Shown here: piece after piece, positions 1 through 7,644 of the stretch | How the letters are laid out: each line of letters opens with the position of its first letter | How positions within the stretch are numbered: position 1 is the stretch's first letter | Assembly: GCA_016210395.1 (NCBI GenBank) | Contig: JACQUI010000315.1 | Span: 1 to 19,321 of the forward strand | From: Chloroflexota bacterium | GTDB lineage: Bacteria > Chloroflexota > Dehalococcoidia > Lucifugimonadales > JACPCL1 | DNA length: 19,321 bases | Direction of reading: 5' to 3' | Program-made: the position numbers and the translations under genes | Notes under the pieces: model-generated | What the model saw: the letters and a program-made list of their open reading frames with translations, nothing else | Told to the model about the DNA's origin: nothing | Database searches by the model: none

Positions 1-101
1 ACTCGTTCCATGGCGAATGGAACTACACCATCAACCCTCGTCAAAGGCTCACATCTGTTCCAGTTATTTCGTCATGACGCCTTAGCAAGGTGCAAGCGAC
101 G

Positions 102-974
102 TCACGGCCTCCTGCTCACGCCAGACGCCTCCTCAGGCCCCAGAAGCTCGTCAACGCCGGTCTGCACCTCCCCCTTCTCATCTTTGTCGAACCAGGCAAA
201 GAAGACGATGGCCATGAACACCAGATAGAAAAGGGCGCCGGGGATCTTCATGATGAGACCCGCAAGCTGCTGGTCCGCTGCAGGCGAGAGGCCCCACAAG
301 CGGGGGACTTCTCCATACCACGGGTAGAGGACCTTGTGAGAAAAGGTGATGGCAGCGCCAATGACTCCCATAGGCAGCGACATGGCAAAGAGATAGAGCG
401 TCTGTATGGGGTAGCTGGCCCTGGGCGCATCTCCGGAAGGGCTGAGGATGGGCCACCAACCAATGAGCGCCGCGCCCAGGAACAGCAGGTGCTCCAGCAC
501 GTGCGGAGCGTGCGCGCGGAGGGTCAGGTCATAAAGGAACGGGAGGTGCCAGATACCCAACACGCCGTTGAAGATGAAAAACGCCGGCAGGGGCTGGGTA
601 ACCAGCCTGAGGACCCGCAACGTGAAAGGCAGACGCCACAGGGGACGAAGCAGCCAATCAGGTGTTCCGGCCAGGAGCAGCGGGGGAGCAATGAGCACCA
701 GCATCAGGTGCTGGACCATATGCGCGCTGAACAGGTAGCTGTTTGCCAGCTCGTGAATCGCAGACGTCAGCGCTACATAGATCACGACGACGCCGGCCGT
801 GAAATAGGCAGCCTTCTTCGCGCTGGCCTCTTCCGCCCAGCCGTACCGCCGCCGCAGGGGGCCAATCCCCCACAAGTACAAACCCTCCAGCAGCAGGAGG
901 CCCAGGACTACGTCCTGGTGGAAGTGCCACTGGAGCCAGGAGAAGGACGCAGCATGGGCGCCCGGTACTTCCAT
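102..974 (-). CDS. ctaG: CtaG-type cytochrome c oxidase assembly protein
   Basis: This is a 290-residue polytopic membrane protein of the caa3_CtaG family, which helps place copper in the caa3 oxidase. The family hallmark is visible at about residues 74-104: a His-Glu pair, then SAHMVQHLMLVLIAPPLLL, where the His-x3-His residues sit in a membrane helix. At least six more hydrophobic helices follow, and the C-terminus is charged and cytosolic-looking (FDKDEKGE). Length is normal for the family. The start lies 11 bases after the preceding small membrane gene, with a weak AGGA about 12 bases upstream. It is the last gene of the leftward oxidase operon, which supports the role. No convincing terminator is visible between it and the window edge; the only hairpin is a 7-bp one at 5-23. 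Confidence 0.93.
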   Translation of the reverse strand: MEVPGAHAASFSWLQWHFHQDVVLGLLLLEGLYLWGIGPLRRRYGWAEEASAKKAAYFTAGVVVIYVALTSAIHELANSYLFSAHMVQHLMLVLIAPPLLLAGTPDWLLRPLWRLPFTLRVLRLVTQPLPAFFIFNGVLGIWHLPFLYDLTLRAHAPHVLEHLLFLGAALIGWWPILSPSGDAPRASYPIQTLYLFAMSLPMGVIGAAITFSHKVLYPWYGEVPRLWGLSPAADQQLAGLIMKIPGALFYLVFMAIVFFAWFDKDEKGEVQTGVDELLGPEEASGVSRRP

Positions 975-985
975 GTGCAGTTGTC

Positions 986-1207
986 CTATCTCTTGTGCCC
1001 AGACCGCACCAAAGCAGCAGCGCCGATGAGGACGAAGAGGGCAAGCAGCAGCGCCCCTGCGACAGCGTAGGGCTCTTTCACCCCAGCCATCTCCTCCCTT
1101 GCCCCGGCCAAAGCGAGAAGCGCCTCACCAATCCCGGCAATAAGCCCCACGGCCAAAAGAACAGCCGCAACGGGGACCCAGAAAGCCGACAGAAGTCTCT
1201 CTCGCAT
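986..1207 (-). CDS. Small two-helix membrane protein in the oxidase operon
   Basis: This 73-residue protein has two hydrophobic segments, at about residues 7-34 and 46-67, joined by a short charged loop (AREEMAGVKEPY), and a basic tail (SGHKR). I recognise no named family. It is probably real. It sits between ctaF and ctaG with gaps of 30 and 11 bases on the same strand, its frame is uninterrupted, and a purine-rich ribosome binding site (AGGGAGAAGGG) precedes the ATG. Small one- or two-helix proteins often accompany heme-copper oxidases as accessory subunits or assembly helpers, so that role is a reasonable inference but is not shown by any motif. Confidence 0.7.
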   Translation of the reverse strand: MRERLLSAFWVPVAAVLLAVGLIAGIGEALLALAGAREEMAGVKEPYAVAGALLLALFVLIGAAALVRSGHKR

Positions 1208-1237
1208 ATCCCTTCTCCCTTATCGTGTACCGTCCGA

Positions 1238-1540
1238 TCAGAACAAAACCCCGAACAGCGCCATGAGGGCAGTGATGACGGCAACAGTCAGGAACAAGCC
1301 TCCCACGAACAAGGCCGAAAACAACCTGTGGTCGAACCGGAGGTGCATGTAGAACATGGCCACCATTGCAAACTTTGTGGCGGACAGCACCCCAAGGACC
1401 GGGAGCAGCATGCTGCCAACACCCTCCAAATAGACAACCCCAACCTCCATCAACGTGATGGTGCTCAGGATAAGCGCAATTGCGATGTACTTGGCCGGCG
1501 TAGGGTGGCCCGGACGATGTGTCTGGTTTATCGCTTCCAT
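1238..1540 (-). CDS. ctaF: Cytochrome c oxidase subunit IV (prokaryotic COX4 family)
   Basis: A 100-residue protein with three hydrophobic helices, at about residues 17-40, 43-66 and 74-98. It fits the bacterial subunit IV family (CyoD/CtaF-like, COX4_pro). The segment KFAMVAMFYMHLRFDHRLF between helices 2 and 3 is the characteristic conserved part. The subunit has no redox centre and stabilises the oxidase core in the membrane. The ATG lies 10 bases from the ctaE stop, so the two are very likely translated from one message; AGGA sits 5 bases before the start. The C-terminal extension of CtaD also looks like a subunit IV-type helix pair, so this oxidase may carry two such modules. Confidence 0.9.
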   Translation of the reverse strand: MEAINQTHRPGHPTPAKYIAIALILSTITLMEVGVVYLEGVGSMLLPVLGVLSATKFAMVAMFYMHLRFDHRLFSALFVGGLFLTVAVITALMALFGVLF

Positions 1541-1550
1541 GCTGTCCTGC

Positions 1551-2162
1551 CTACGTCACGATGTTAGGTGCTTCCACAAGGTAGACGACGGTGAAGATGA
1601 CAATCCATACCACGTCCACGAAGTGCCAGTAGAGCCCCGCCAGCTCGATGTTCAGGTGCTGCTGAGGCGTCACTTTGTTTCGCATCGCCCGCAGCCAGAA
1701 CGACAGCAGAATGATAACCCCCACGGTCACGTGAAGGCCGTGGAAGCCGGTGAGAGTGAAGAAGCTGGAGCCGAACAAGTTGGATTTGATCGTCAGGCCA
1801 TGCTCTACGAACGTGGTGAACTCGAAATACTGCCCGCCGAGGAAGGTTGCGCCCAGGAGCGCCGTAGCCAGCAACCAAATTCTCAGGCCGCGCAGGTCGC
1901 CCCGCTGGATGGCGGCCAGCGCCAGCACCATGGTCAAGCTGCTCATCAGCAGCACGAAGGCGCTCACCGAGGTGTACGGGATGTTGAACACCTCATGCGG
2001 GTACGGGCCAACCAGGCTCTTGCCGTGATAGAGGAGGTAGGTTGCAACCAGAGAGCCGAAGAAGAGGCAGTCCGAACCCAGGAAGGCCCACATGAGGAGC
2101 TTCCGATTGTCCAGGCCGGTTGTCGTCTCTGGATGCGCTGCGTGCGATACTGCCGCTGCCAT
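1551..2162 (-). CDS. ctaE: Cytochrome c oxidase subunit III
   Basis: A 203-residue subunit III of a heme-copper oxidase, about the length of the five-helix bacterial form. Diagnostic stretches are LLMWAFLGSDCLFFGSL near residue 22, GGQYFEF near 109, LTGFHGLHVTVG at 137-148 and ELAGLYWHFVDVVWIVIF at 173-190. The buried His and Glu residues of these motifs are all present. Subunit III has no metal centre; it stabilises the core and helps sustain proton uptake. The ATG is preceded by AGGAG at about 11 bases. The gene is separated from ctaD by 165 bases containing hairpins, the largest internal gap in this operon. Confidence 0.95.
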   Translation of the reverse strand: MAAAVSHAAHPETTTGLDNRKLLMWAFLGSDCLFFGSLVATYLLYHGKSLVGPYPHEVFNIPYTSVSAFVLLMSSLTMVLALAAIQRGDLRGLRIWLLATALLGATFLGGQYFEFTTFVEHGLTIKSNLFGSSFFTLTGFHGLHVTVGVIILLSFWLRAMRNKVTPQQHLNIELAGLYWHFVDVVWIVIFTVVYLVEAPNIVT

Positions 2163-2255
2163 GAAGGTATTGCTCCTGTTTCAGCCATCAGGATGCTGAA
2201 CAACTCTTTCAATCATCTCCCTGACACCATTCTGGTCAGAAAGGGGGAAGAATTT

Positions 2256-2280
2256 GAGTTTGAGGGACACCCTCAAACTC
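2256..2280. repeat. Hairpin between ctaD and ctaE
   Basis: A perfect 11-bp inverted repeat (GAGTTTGAGGG, 3-base loop, CCCTCAAACTC) lies between the ctaD stop and the ctaE start. In the direction of transcription it follows a smaller GGGGCGAAGCCCT hairpin at about 2290-2304. No clean run of T residues follows, so it does not look like a full intrinsic terminator. A partial attenuator, an mRNA processing or stabilising site, or a dispersed repeat are the alternatives. Confidence 0.55.
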
Positions 2281-2327
2281 CCAGCAAAGGGCTTCGCCCC
2301 TCTGCACTCTCTTTTTCCCGCAGCCAG

Positions 2328-4325
2328 CTATTCTTCGTGCCCAGGCTCTTCTGGGCCGGCCGGCTCAAACGCCCAACCGTAGGCCCCGAACAGGAGCACG
2401 ACGATACCCAAGAGTCCTACGACGACCCCAGGTATGACCGCCGCCCGAGAGATCGCGACCCCCGCCCCTGCCAGTCCCAGTCCCATAGCGGTGACAAATG
2501 GGAAATACGAAAGCCCCGGAACGTGAATGCCGCTCGCATCTTCCTCGTGTTGCCCTTCCGCTTCTCGCTCCATCGTCTGCGGGTCTGCGCCGCCTCTGGC
2601 AGGAGCTCCCGGATGCCTTTGCGCCTCCAAGCGAAGCTCCATCGTCTGGGGGTCAGATGCGCCGCCCCTGGGGATGGGAATGGCCCTGCCATCCGCTGCC
2701 TCTGCGTATTTCTGATGCCAGAAGTCATCTCTCGCGTGCACGTGGGGTACGACACGGAAATTGTAGAGAGGGGGCGGCGAGGGAATAGCCCATTCCAGGG
2801 TGCGGCCATCCCACGGGTCCGCTGGAGCGTCGTGGGGCTTGCGCATCGTTGTGACGACATTCCAAACAAAGACCATGACCCCCACGCCAATGGCGTATGC
2901 GCCAAACGTGGAGATGAGGTTCCACAGGTCCCATCCCATGGATGACTCATAGGTGTAGATGCGTCGAGGCATGCCGTCCAGGCCAAGCCAATGCATCGGC
3001 GCAAAGGCAATGTTCATGCCGATAAACATCAGCGCGAAATGCAGCTTGCCCAGCCCCTCATGCAACATGCGCCCCAAGAACTTGGGGAACCAGTAGTAGA
3101 CGCCGGCGAAGAGTCCCATAATGGCGCCTCCGAACAGGACGTAGTGGATGTGCGCAACGATGTAGTACGTGTCCTGCTGCTGCGCATCCGAAGGCGGGGA
3201 GGCATGGGACACGCCGCTCAAACCGCCGACGATGAAGAGGGCTATGAATCCTACCGCGAACAGCATCGGCGTCTTCAGCTCCAGCGAGCCTCCCCACACG
3301 GTGCCGATCCAGTTGAAGATCTTCACGCCTGTGGGGACGGCGATGAGCATCGTCGTTATGGCAAACGTTGCGTTGGCAACGGCGCCCAAGCCTACGGTAA
3401 ACATGTGGTGGCTCCAAACGCCCCAGCCCATGACGCCGATGAAGACGCCTGAGAACACCACGAAGGGATAGCCGAACAGGGGCTTCTTGGAGAACGTGGG
3501 CAATACTTCCGACACTATCCCCATTGCAGGCAGGATGAGAATGTAGACTTCAGGATGGCCAAAGACCCAGAAGAGGTGCTGCCAAAGGATGGGGTCGCCG
3601 CCGGCCGCCGGGTTGAAGAAGTTGGTCCCCATGAACCTGTCGAAGCCCAGCTCTATCAAGGCTATGGTGATCACAGGCATTGCCGTGACGAGCAGGAATG
3701 AGGTCACCAGCGTCATCCAGGTGAACACCGGCATACGCATGAGTGTCATGCCCGGCGCCCGCATGTTCAGAATGGTGACAAGGAAGTTTAGTGCCCCCGC
3801 GACGGATGAGACGCCAAGGGTAAGTAGGCCCAGGACGTAATAGTCCATGCCCCGTCCAGGTGAGAACGTTGACGTTGTGATGGGCGCGTAGGCAAACCAG
3901 CCGTCGCCGGGGGCGCCGCCAAAAAGCCAGCCTGCGTTCAGGAGCAACCCGCCAAAGAGGAAAACCCAGTAGCTGAGGGCGTTCAGACGGGGGAACGCAA
4001 CGTCCCGCGCGCCGATCTGCAACGGCACGACGAGGTTGAAGAAGGCAACGCTCATGGGCATGATCGCCAGGAAGATCATGGTGAGAGCGTGCATAGTGAA
4101 GATCTGGCTGAAGATGTCGGGGCTCACGGCCGTGCTGCCGGGCCGCATAAGCTGCGTGCGGATGGTCAGCGCCTCAAGACCGCCCAGCAAGAAAAAGGCG
4201 ATGGCGGTCGTGCCGTACATGATGCCGATGCGCTTGTGGTCAACGGTGACCACCCAGCTCCATGGGCCGGAGTACGTAGTGGGACGGCGCAAGTACCAGG
4301 GCAGCGCGCCAGTAACTGTTGCCAT
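2328..4325 (-). CDS. ctaD: Cytochrome c oxidase subunit I with C-terminal membrane extension
   Basis: This 665-residue catalytic subunit reduces O2 at a heme a3-CuB centre and pumps protons. Visible ligands are His79 and His394 (heme a), His392 (heme a3), and His257, His306 and His307 (CuB). Tyr261, the residue that cross-links to the CuB histidine, is present. FGHPEVY at 255-261 carries the Glu typical of A1-type proton-pumping oxidases, and ARDVAFPRLN at 106-115 has the D-channel Asp. The usual subunit I ends near residue 545. Beyond it lie a linker with a duplicated GGA-DPQTME motif (about 554-590) and two extra helices (about 604-650) ending GWAFEP, resembling actinobacterial-type subunit IV. 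The start is firm: GGAGGA lies 6 bases before the ATG. Confidence 0.96.
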   Translation of the reverse strand: MATVTGALPWYLRRPTTYSGPWSWVVTVDHKRIGIMYGTTAIAFFLLGGLEALTIRTQLMRPGSTAVSPDIFSQIFTMHALTMIFLAIMPMSVAFFNLVVPLQIGARDVAFPRLNALSYWVFLFGGLLLNAGWLFGGAPGDGWFAYAPITTSTFSPGRGMDYYVLGLLTLGVSSVAGALNFLVTILNMRAPGMTLMRMPVFTWMTLVTSFLLVTAMPVITIALIELGFDRFMGTNFFNPAAGGDPILWQHLFWVFGHPEVYILILPAMGIVSEVLPTFSKKPLFGYPFVVFSGVFIGVMGWGVWSHHMFTVGLGAVANATFAITTMLIAVPTGVKIFNWIGTVWGGSLELKTPMLFAVGFIALFIVGGLSGVSHASPPSDAQQQDTYYIVAHIHYVLFGGAIMGLFAGVYYWFPKFLGRMLHEGLGKLHFALMFIGMNIAFAPMHWLGLDGMPRRIYTYESSMGWDLWNLISTFGAYAIGVGVMVFVWNVVTTMRKPHDAPADPWDGRTLEWAIPSPPPLYNFRVVPHVHARDDFWHQKYAEAADGRAIPIPRGGASDPQTMELRLEAQRHPGAPARGGADPQTMEREAEGQHEEDASGIHVPGLSYFPFVTAMGLGLAGAGVAISRAAVIPGVVVGLLGIVVLLFGAYGWAFEPAGPEEPGHEE
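2571..2672 (-). repeat. Internal tandem duplication in the ctaD linker
   Basis: Two copies of CATCGTCTG-GGGTC...GCGCCGCC-CTGG begin at 2571 and 2640 (plus-strand reading), 69 bases apart and nearly identical apart from a 3-base indel. In the protein they give GGASDPQTME (554-563) and GGADPQTME (578-586), a 23-residue period. High nucleotide identity with an in-frame indel suggests a recent duplication in a tolerant cytosolic linker. Confidence 0.75.
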
Positions 4326-4390
4326 TCGGATTCCTCCGTGACCTCACTCAGAGGCGGGCCTCACGCGCGCCCGGCCAAAAGCGTGTCTCT

Positions 4391-5491
4391 TTACTTGAGG
4401 CTCTGCAAATAGGACACCAACTCCGTGATGTCTTCGCTGGACAACGCGAGGCCCGACGTGTGATACGCGCCTGCAAGCTGCTTCATGCGGTTGCCGGGTT
4501 TGATGGCGTCGGGGTCTTCAAGCCACCGGCGCAAGTTCTCGTCGGTCCTCTCTACCAGACCCGCTGCAAGCATGGCCCTTGAGGCGAAATGGGTCAGATT
4601 AGGCGCCGGATACCGCCCTGGGCCTTCCCGGCGCGCCGCCGCTTGCTCGCGGAAGGCCGCCATGCGCGCCTCTTGGGTCCCCTCTGGGTCTTGCCCGGTC
4701 ACCGTATGGCAAACCGTGCACCCCTTGATGCCGAACACCAAAGACATGGGCGCCGCCGCAGGCGATTGCTGGCCGGCCACCCACTGGTCAAAATCTCCTT
4801 GCGTCTGCGCAACAACCTTGAACCGCATTTGAGCATGGGCTGTTCCGCAGAACTCCGCGCACTGGCCAAAGAAGACGCCTGCCTCATCCGCCTCAAACCA
4901 CATGGTATTCACGCGCGTGGGTATCATGTCGGTCTTACCTGCGAGCTTGGGCACCCAGAAGCTGTGGATGACATCGTCCGAAGTAATCTCCAAGGCCACG
5001 GGCTTGTTGACTGGGATATGCAACTCATTGGCCGTGGTAATCCCCAACTGAGGGTAGTTGAACTCCCACCACCACTGGTGGCCCACCACCTCAACCTGCA
5101 CCACGTCCCCTTTTGGAGTCTCGGCCTGGGCAAAAATTGTGGTCACCGTGGGAACGGCGATGACTGCCAGAATGATTGCCGGAAGTATCGTCCAGGTCAA
5201 TTCGAGAGGCGTATTGCCGTGGGTTTGCTTGGGCAGACCTACTTGCCCCGGCTTGCGGCGGAACCGCACGACCGCGAGGACCAGCGCTCCTTCGACGACG
5301 ACGAAGACAAAGGCGGCGGTCCAGAAGATGATCTGGAACAACGTGAGCTGGTCTCTGGCAATCGGCCCCGCAGGACCGAACGTTGACTGATCGTGGGAGG
5401 GGAAACAGGCCGACAACAAGAACAGAACGGGGAACAGCAAAGCGACCGATGCAATGCGCGACACGAAACGCCCGCTACGAACCACCTTCAC
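4391..5491 (-). CDS. ctaC: Cytochrome c oxidase subunit II fused to cytochrome c (caa3 type)
   Basis: This 366-residue subunit accepts electrons. An N-terminal signal ends in the lipobox LLSAC (Cys29), so the mature protein is probably a lipoprotein. Two helices follow (about 51-76 and 98-120), then the CuA cupredoxin domain with ligands His176, Cys211, Glu213, Cys215, His219 and Met222, and the aromatic QWWWEF patch at 139-144. The C-terminal domain has a heme c site, CTVCH (258-262), PNLTHFASR and KPGNRM with Met336 as the likely distal ligand. This architecture defines caa3 oxidases, in which a tethered cytochrome c feeds CuA. The start is GTG at 5491. A second in-frame GTG at 5485, with GGGGAG 5 bases before it, is an equally good start. 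Confidence 0.95.
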   Translation of the reverse strand: MKVVRSGRFVSRIASVALLFPVLFLLSACFPSHDQSTFGPAGPIARDQLTLFQIIFWTAAFVFVVVEGALVLAVVRFRRKPGQVGLPKQTHGNTPLELTWTILPAIILAVIAVPTVTTIFAQAETPKGDVVQVEVVGHQWWWEFNYPQLGITTANELHIPVNKPVALEITSDDVIHSFWVPKLAGKTDMIPTRVNTMWFEADEAGVFFGQCAEFCGTAHAQMRFKVVAQTQGDFDQWVAGQQSPAAAPMSLVFGIKGCTVCHTVTGQDPEGTQEARMAAFREQAAARREGPGRYPAPNLTHFASRAMLAAGLVERTDENLRRWLEDPDAIKPGNRMKQLAGAYHTSGLALSSEDITELVSYLQSLK

Positions 5492-5585
5492 TCCCCTATC
5501 CTGATGTATTGCACGACCGGCCTCCCAAGGGATCCTGCGCGGCCCGTCGTGAAAGTCTTCACACCCAGAAAACTCATCTAGACAA

Positions 5586-5615
5586 CTTATATCAGAATTG
5601 CCGAAGCGGCGTCAA
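5586..5615 (-). promoter_or_regulatory. Sigma70-type promoter of the ctaC operon
   Basis: On the minus strand there is TTGACG (5610-5615), an 18-base spacer and TATAAG (5586-5591). The match to the housekeeping consensus is good, and the predicted transcript start near 5579 leaves a leader of about 85 bases before ctaC. I saw no clear operator repeat beside it. Confidence 0.6.
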
Positions 5616-5796
5616 GGGTTTCTTGGTGCGTTTGCATCAATAATTGATGATGTATCTGCACCATTCAAGAATGCGACGGCTATGCTATAGTGAATCTGGA
5701 CTCAGCGCATCCGGACGGCTTCTGTGGCCTCCCCTCGCTTTAGCCCTTTTCCGTCAAGGGAGAGAAAGAGTTGCATACCTTTCGGACAATCGCCGA
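5616..5796 (+). promoter_or_regulatory. Upstream region of ctaAB with a possible -10 box
   Basis: This is the plus-strand half of the divergent control region. TATAGT at 5686-5691 is the best -10 candidate, with a poor -35 (TTCAAG at 5664-5669). If used, transcription would begin near 5698, which excludes start codons at 5644 and 5671 and favours the ATG at 5797. The frame stays open back to 5644, but the peptide there looks non-native. No riboswitch is recognised. Confidence 0.35.
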
Positions 5797-7644
5797 ATGA
5801 GCGCCAAACAGACAGGAATAGGTACACGCCAGACTCAGGGAATCGCGGCGGGTCGAAGCGCAGCCCCTCCCAAACAGTTCAGCAGGCCCTTCCTTGCCCT
5901 GCTCATCGCCGCCAGTGCAGCGGTATTCGTATTGGTAACCATCGGCGGGACGGTGCGAGTGACTGATTCCGGCCTGGGCTGTCCCGACTGGCCTCTCTGC
6001 CACGGCAGGATCATACCCCCGTTCCAGTTCAACACCCTTGTGGAGTACACCCACCGGCTGGCCGCCAGCATCACAAGCCCCCTCATCCTCTTGGCGGCGA
6101 TTGTGGCGTGGTGGCGGTACAGGGCCTTTCCCCTTATCACCGTACCCCTCACCATCACCCTGGTGCTGCTGGGCGTAGAGGTAATCCTTGGCGGGATCAC
6201 GGTGCTCACAGAGCTGCCGCCCGCCATTGTCACGGTGCACCTGGCCATCGCGGAAAGCATCTTCGCCCTGTTGCTCACGACGCTCATCTGGTACTGGACG
6301 AAGCCGGAAGCGGCTTCCCGCACCGCTACGGCGCTGCGCCCCTGGGCCATGTGGGGGGCCCTTGCGGCTTTCGCCGTCCTGCTGTCGGGTTCCTACATCG
6401 TGGGCCAGGGCGCCGGAAGCGTCTGCACGCGGTGGCCTCTGTGCGACGGCGGCCTCTTTCCATCCCTGCCCATCCAGTGGCTGCACATGGTCCACAGGGC
6501 TCTCGCCGCCGCAGGGGGATTGCTTGCCCTCTACGTTGCGGCTAAGGCGTGGACCGCCAAGGGCGCTGCCCCAAGCGTCCGTTGGGCGGGCACGGCCATT
6601 GCCCTCGCCGCCGTAGCCCAGACCCTTGTGGGTGCAGCCAACCCGTGGACGCAGTTCTCGGCGCCAGCGCGCATCACGCACCTGAGCCTCGCCACGGCAA
6701 TGTGGGGGAGCACCGTTGTCCTGGCGGCAATGGTCTGGCGGCCATTGCCCGGAGGCCAAGGGGAAGGACGCCTGGGTCTTGTGGGGTTCATCGCCGACTA
6801 CCTGGCCTTGACGAAACCCCTCATTATCATGCTCTTGCTCCTCACCGCGTTGACCAGCATGTTCCTGGCAGCCGGGGGCCCTCCACCTGCCTCAATGGTG
6901 CTTCTCGTCCTGATCGGGGGAGCGCTGGGAGCGGGCGGCGCCAACGCCATCAACCACGTTCTCGACCGGGACATTGACGAGTCCATGGCAAGGACGCGGG
7001 TCCGCCCCATCCCTGGACAGCGCATCACCCCTGCCAAAGCGATGGCATTCGGCGTAGTCCTCAACGTCATCGCATTCATCATGCTGGGCGTTTGGGTCAA
7101 CCTGCTCAGCGCCTTCCTGACCCTTGGCGCATCGCTCTTCTACATCTTCATCTACACCATCTGGTTGAAGCGCAGGACGGTGCAGAACATCGTCATCGGC
7201 GGCGCGGCAGGGGCCTTCCCGCCCCTCATTGGGTGGGCGGCAGTGACCGGCAGCCTGTCTTTGCCGGCGTGGTATCTCTTCGCCATCGTGTTCTTCTGGA
7301 CACCGCCTCACTTCTGGGCGCTGGCCATCATGATGCAGAACGACTACGCCAAGGCCAAGGTCCCTATGATGCCTGTTGTGCTTGGAGTGAAAGCGACAAC
7401 GAGGCAGATACTTTTGCACAGCCTGGTCCTGGTGACGCTGACGGTGCTGCTGGTCACCGTGCAACCCTTGGGGTGGCTCTACGCCGCTGCGGCGGGCTTG
7501 CTGGGCGCTTACTTCCTCTACCGTGCGTGGCGGCTGTTCCGCAATCCCGGGATACCTGCAGCCCGGCGGCTCTACCTCTACTCGCTGCTGTATCTGGCGC
7601 TGCTGTTCACAGCAGCCATCCTGAGCACGCTGCTGGGTGCATGA
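5797..7644 (+). CDS. ctaAB: Fused heme A synthase and protoheme IX farnesyltransferase (CtaA-CtaB)
   Basis: One 615-residue frame carries two enzymes of heme A synthesis. The first half (about 30-320) is CtaA, which oxidises heme O to heme A. It has GGTVRVTDSGLGCPDWPLC with Cys62 and Cys68, EYTHR (Glu83, His85), His148, a second CTRWPLC pair (Cys210, Cys216), HMVHR (His230, His233) and His295. The second half (about 330-615) is CtaB, the UbiA-type prenyltransferase that makes heme O. It has the Mg-diphosphate motif NHVLDRDID (Asn386, Asp390, Asp394), YTIWLKRR and FFWTPPHFWALA. The reactions are consecutive but encoded in reverse order, so the fusion may channel heme O. The start is uncertain: the ATG at 5797 precedes the first natural-looking residues, no strong ribosome site is seen, and the frame is open to 5644. 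Confidence 0.93.
   Translation: MSAKQTGIGTRQTQGIAAGRSAAPPKQFSRPFLALLIAASAAVFVLVTIGGTVRVTDSGLGCPDWPLCHGRIIPPFQFNTLVEYTHRLAASITSPLILLAAIVAWWRYRAFPLITVPLTITLVLLGVEVILGGITVLTELPPAIVTVHLAIAESIFALLLTTLIWYWTKPEAASRTATALRPWAMWGALAAFAVLLSGSYIVGQGAGSVCTRWPLCDGGLFPSLPIQWLHMVHRALAAAGGLLALYVAAKAWTAKGAAPSVRWAGTAIALAAVAQTLVGAANPWTQFSAPARITHLSLATAMWGSTVVLAAMVWRPLPGGQGEGRLGLVGFIADYLALTKPLIIMLLLLTALTSMFLAAGGPPPASMVLLVLIGGALGAGGANAINHVLDRDIDESMARTRVRPIPGQRITPAKAMAFGVVLNVIAFIMLGVWVNLLSAFLTLGASLFYIFIYTIWLKRRTVQNIVIGGAAGAFPPLIGWAAVTGSLSLPAWYLFAIVFFWTPPHFWALAIMMQNDYAKAKVPMMPVVLGVKATTRQILLHSLVLVTLTVLLVTVQPLGWLYAAAAGLLGAYFLYRAWRLFRNPGIPAARRLYLYSLLYLALLFTAAILSTLLGA

Noticed and set aside
1..101. Terminator for the oxidase operon at the left edge
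   Set aside because: Only a 7-bp hairpin (5-23) without a T tract is visible, too weak to call.
90..1070. Plus-strand open frame of 326 codons antisense to ctaG
   Set aside because: Composition is dominated by Arg, Gln, Glu and Gly with no fold signature, and the opposite strand encodes a clear CtaG.
1455..2945. Plus-strand open frame of 496 codons antisense to ctaE and ctaD
   Set aside because: The peptide has no recognisable domain, is rich in Arg, Gln and His, and lies opposite two certain oxidase genes. Such frames are common in GC-rich DNA.
5740..6759. Minus-strand open frame of 339 codons opposite ctaAB
   Set aside because: The peptide is low-complexity and hydrophilic. The plus strand carries all CtaA motifs.
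7092..7640. N-terminal extension of sco reaching back into ctaAB
   Set aside because: The frame is open, but the peptide is not SCO-like and overlaps the CtaB domain. The ATGA overlap at 7641 is the natural start.
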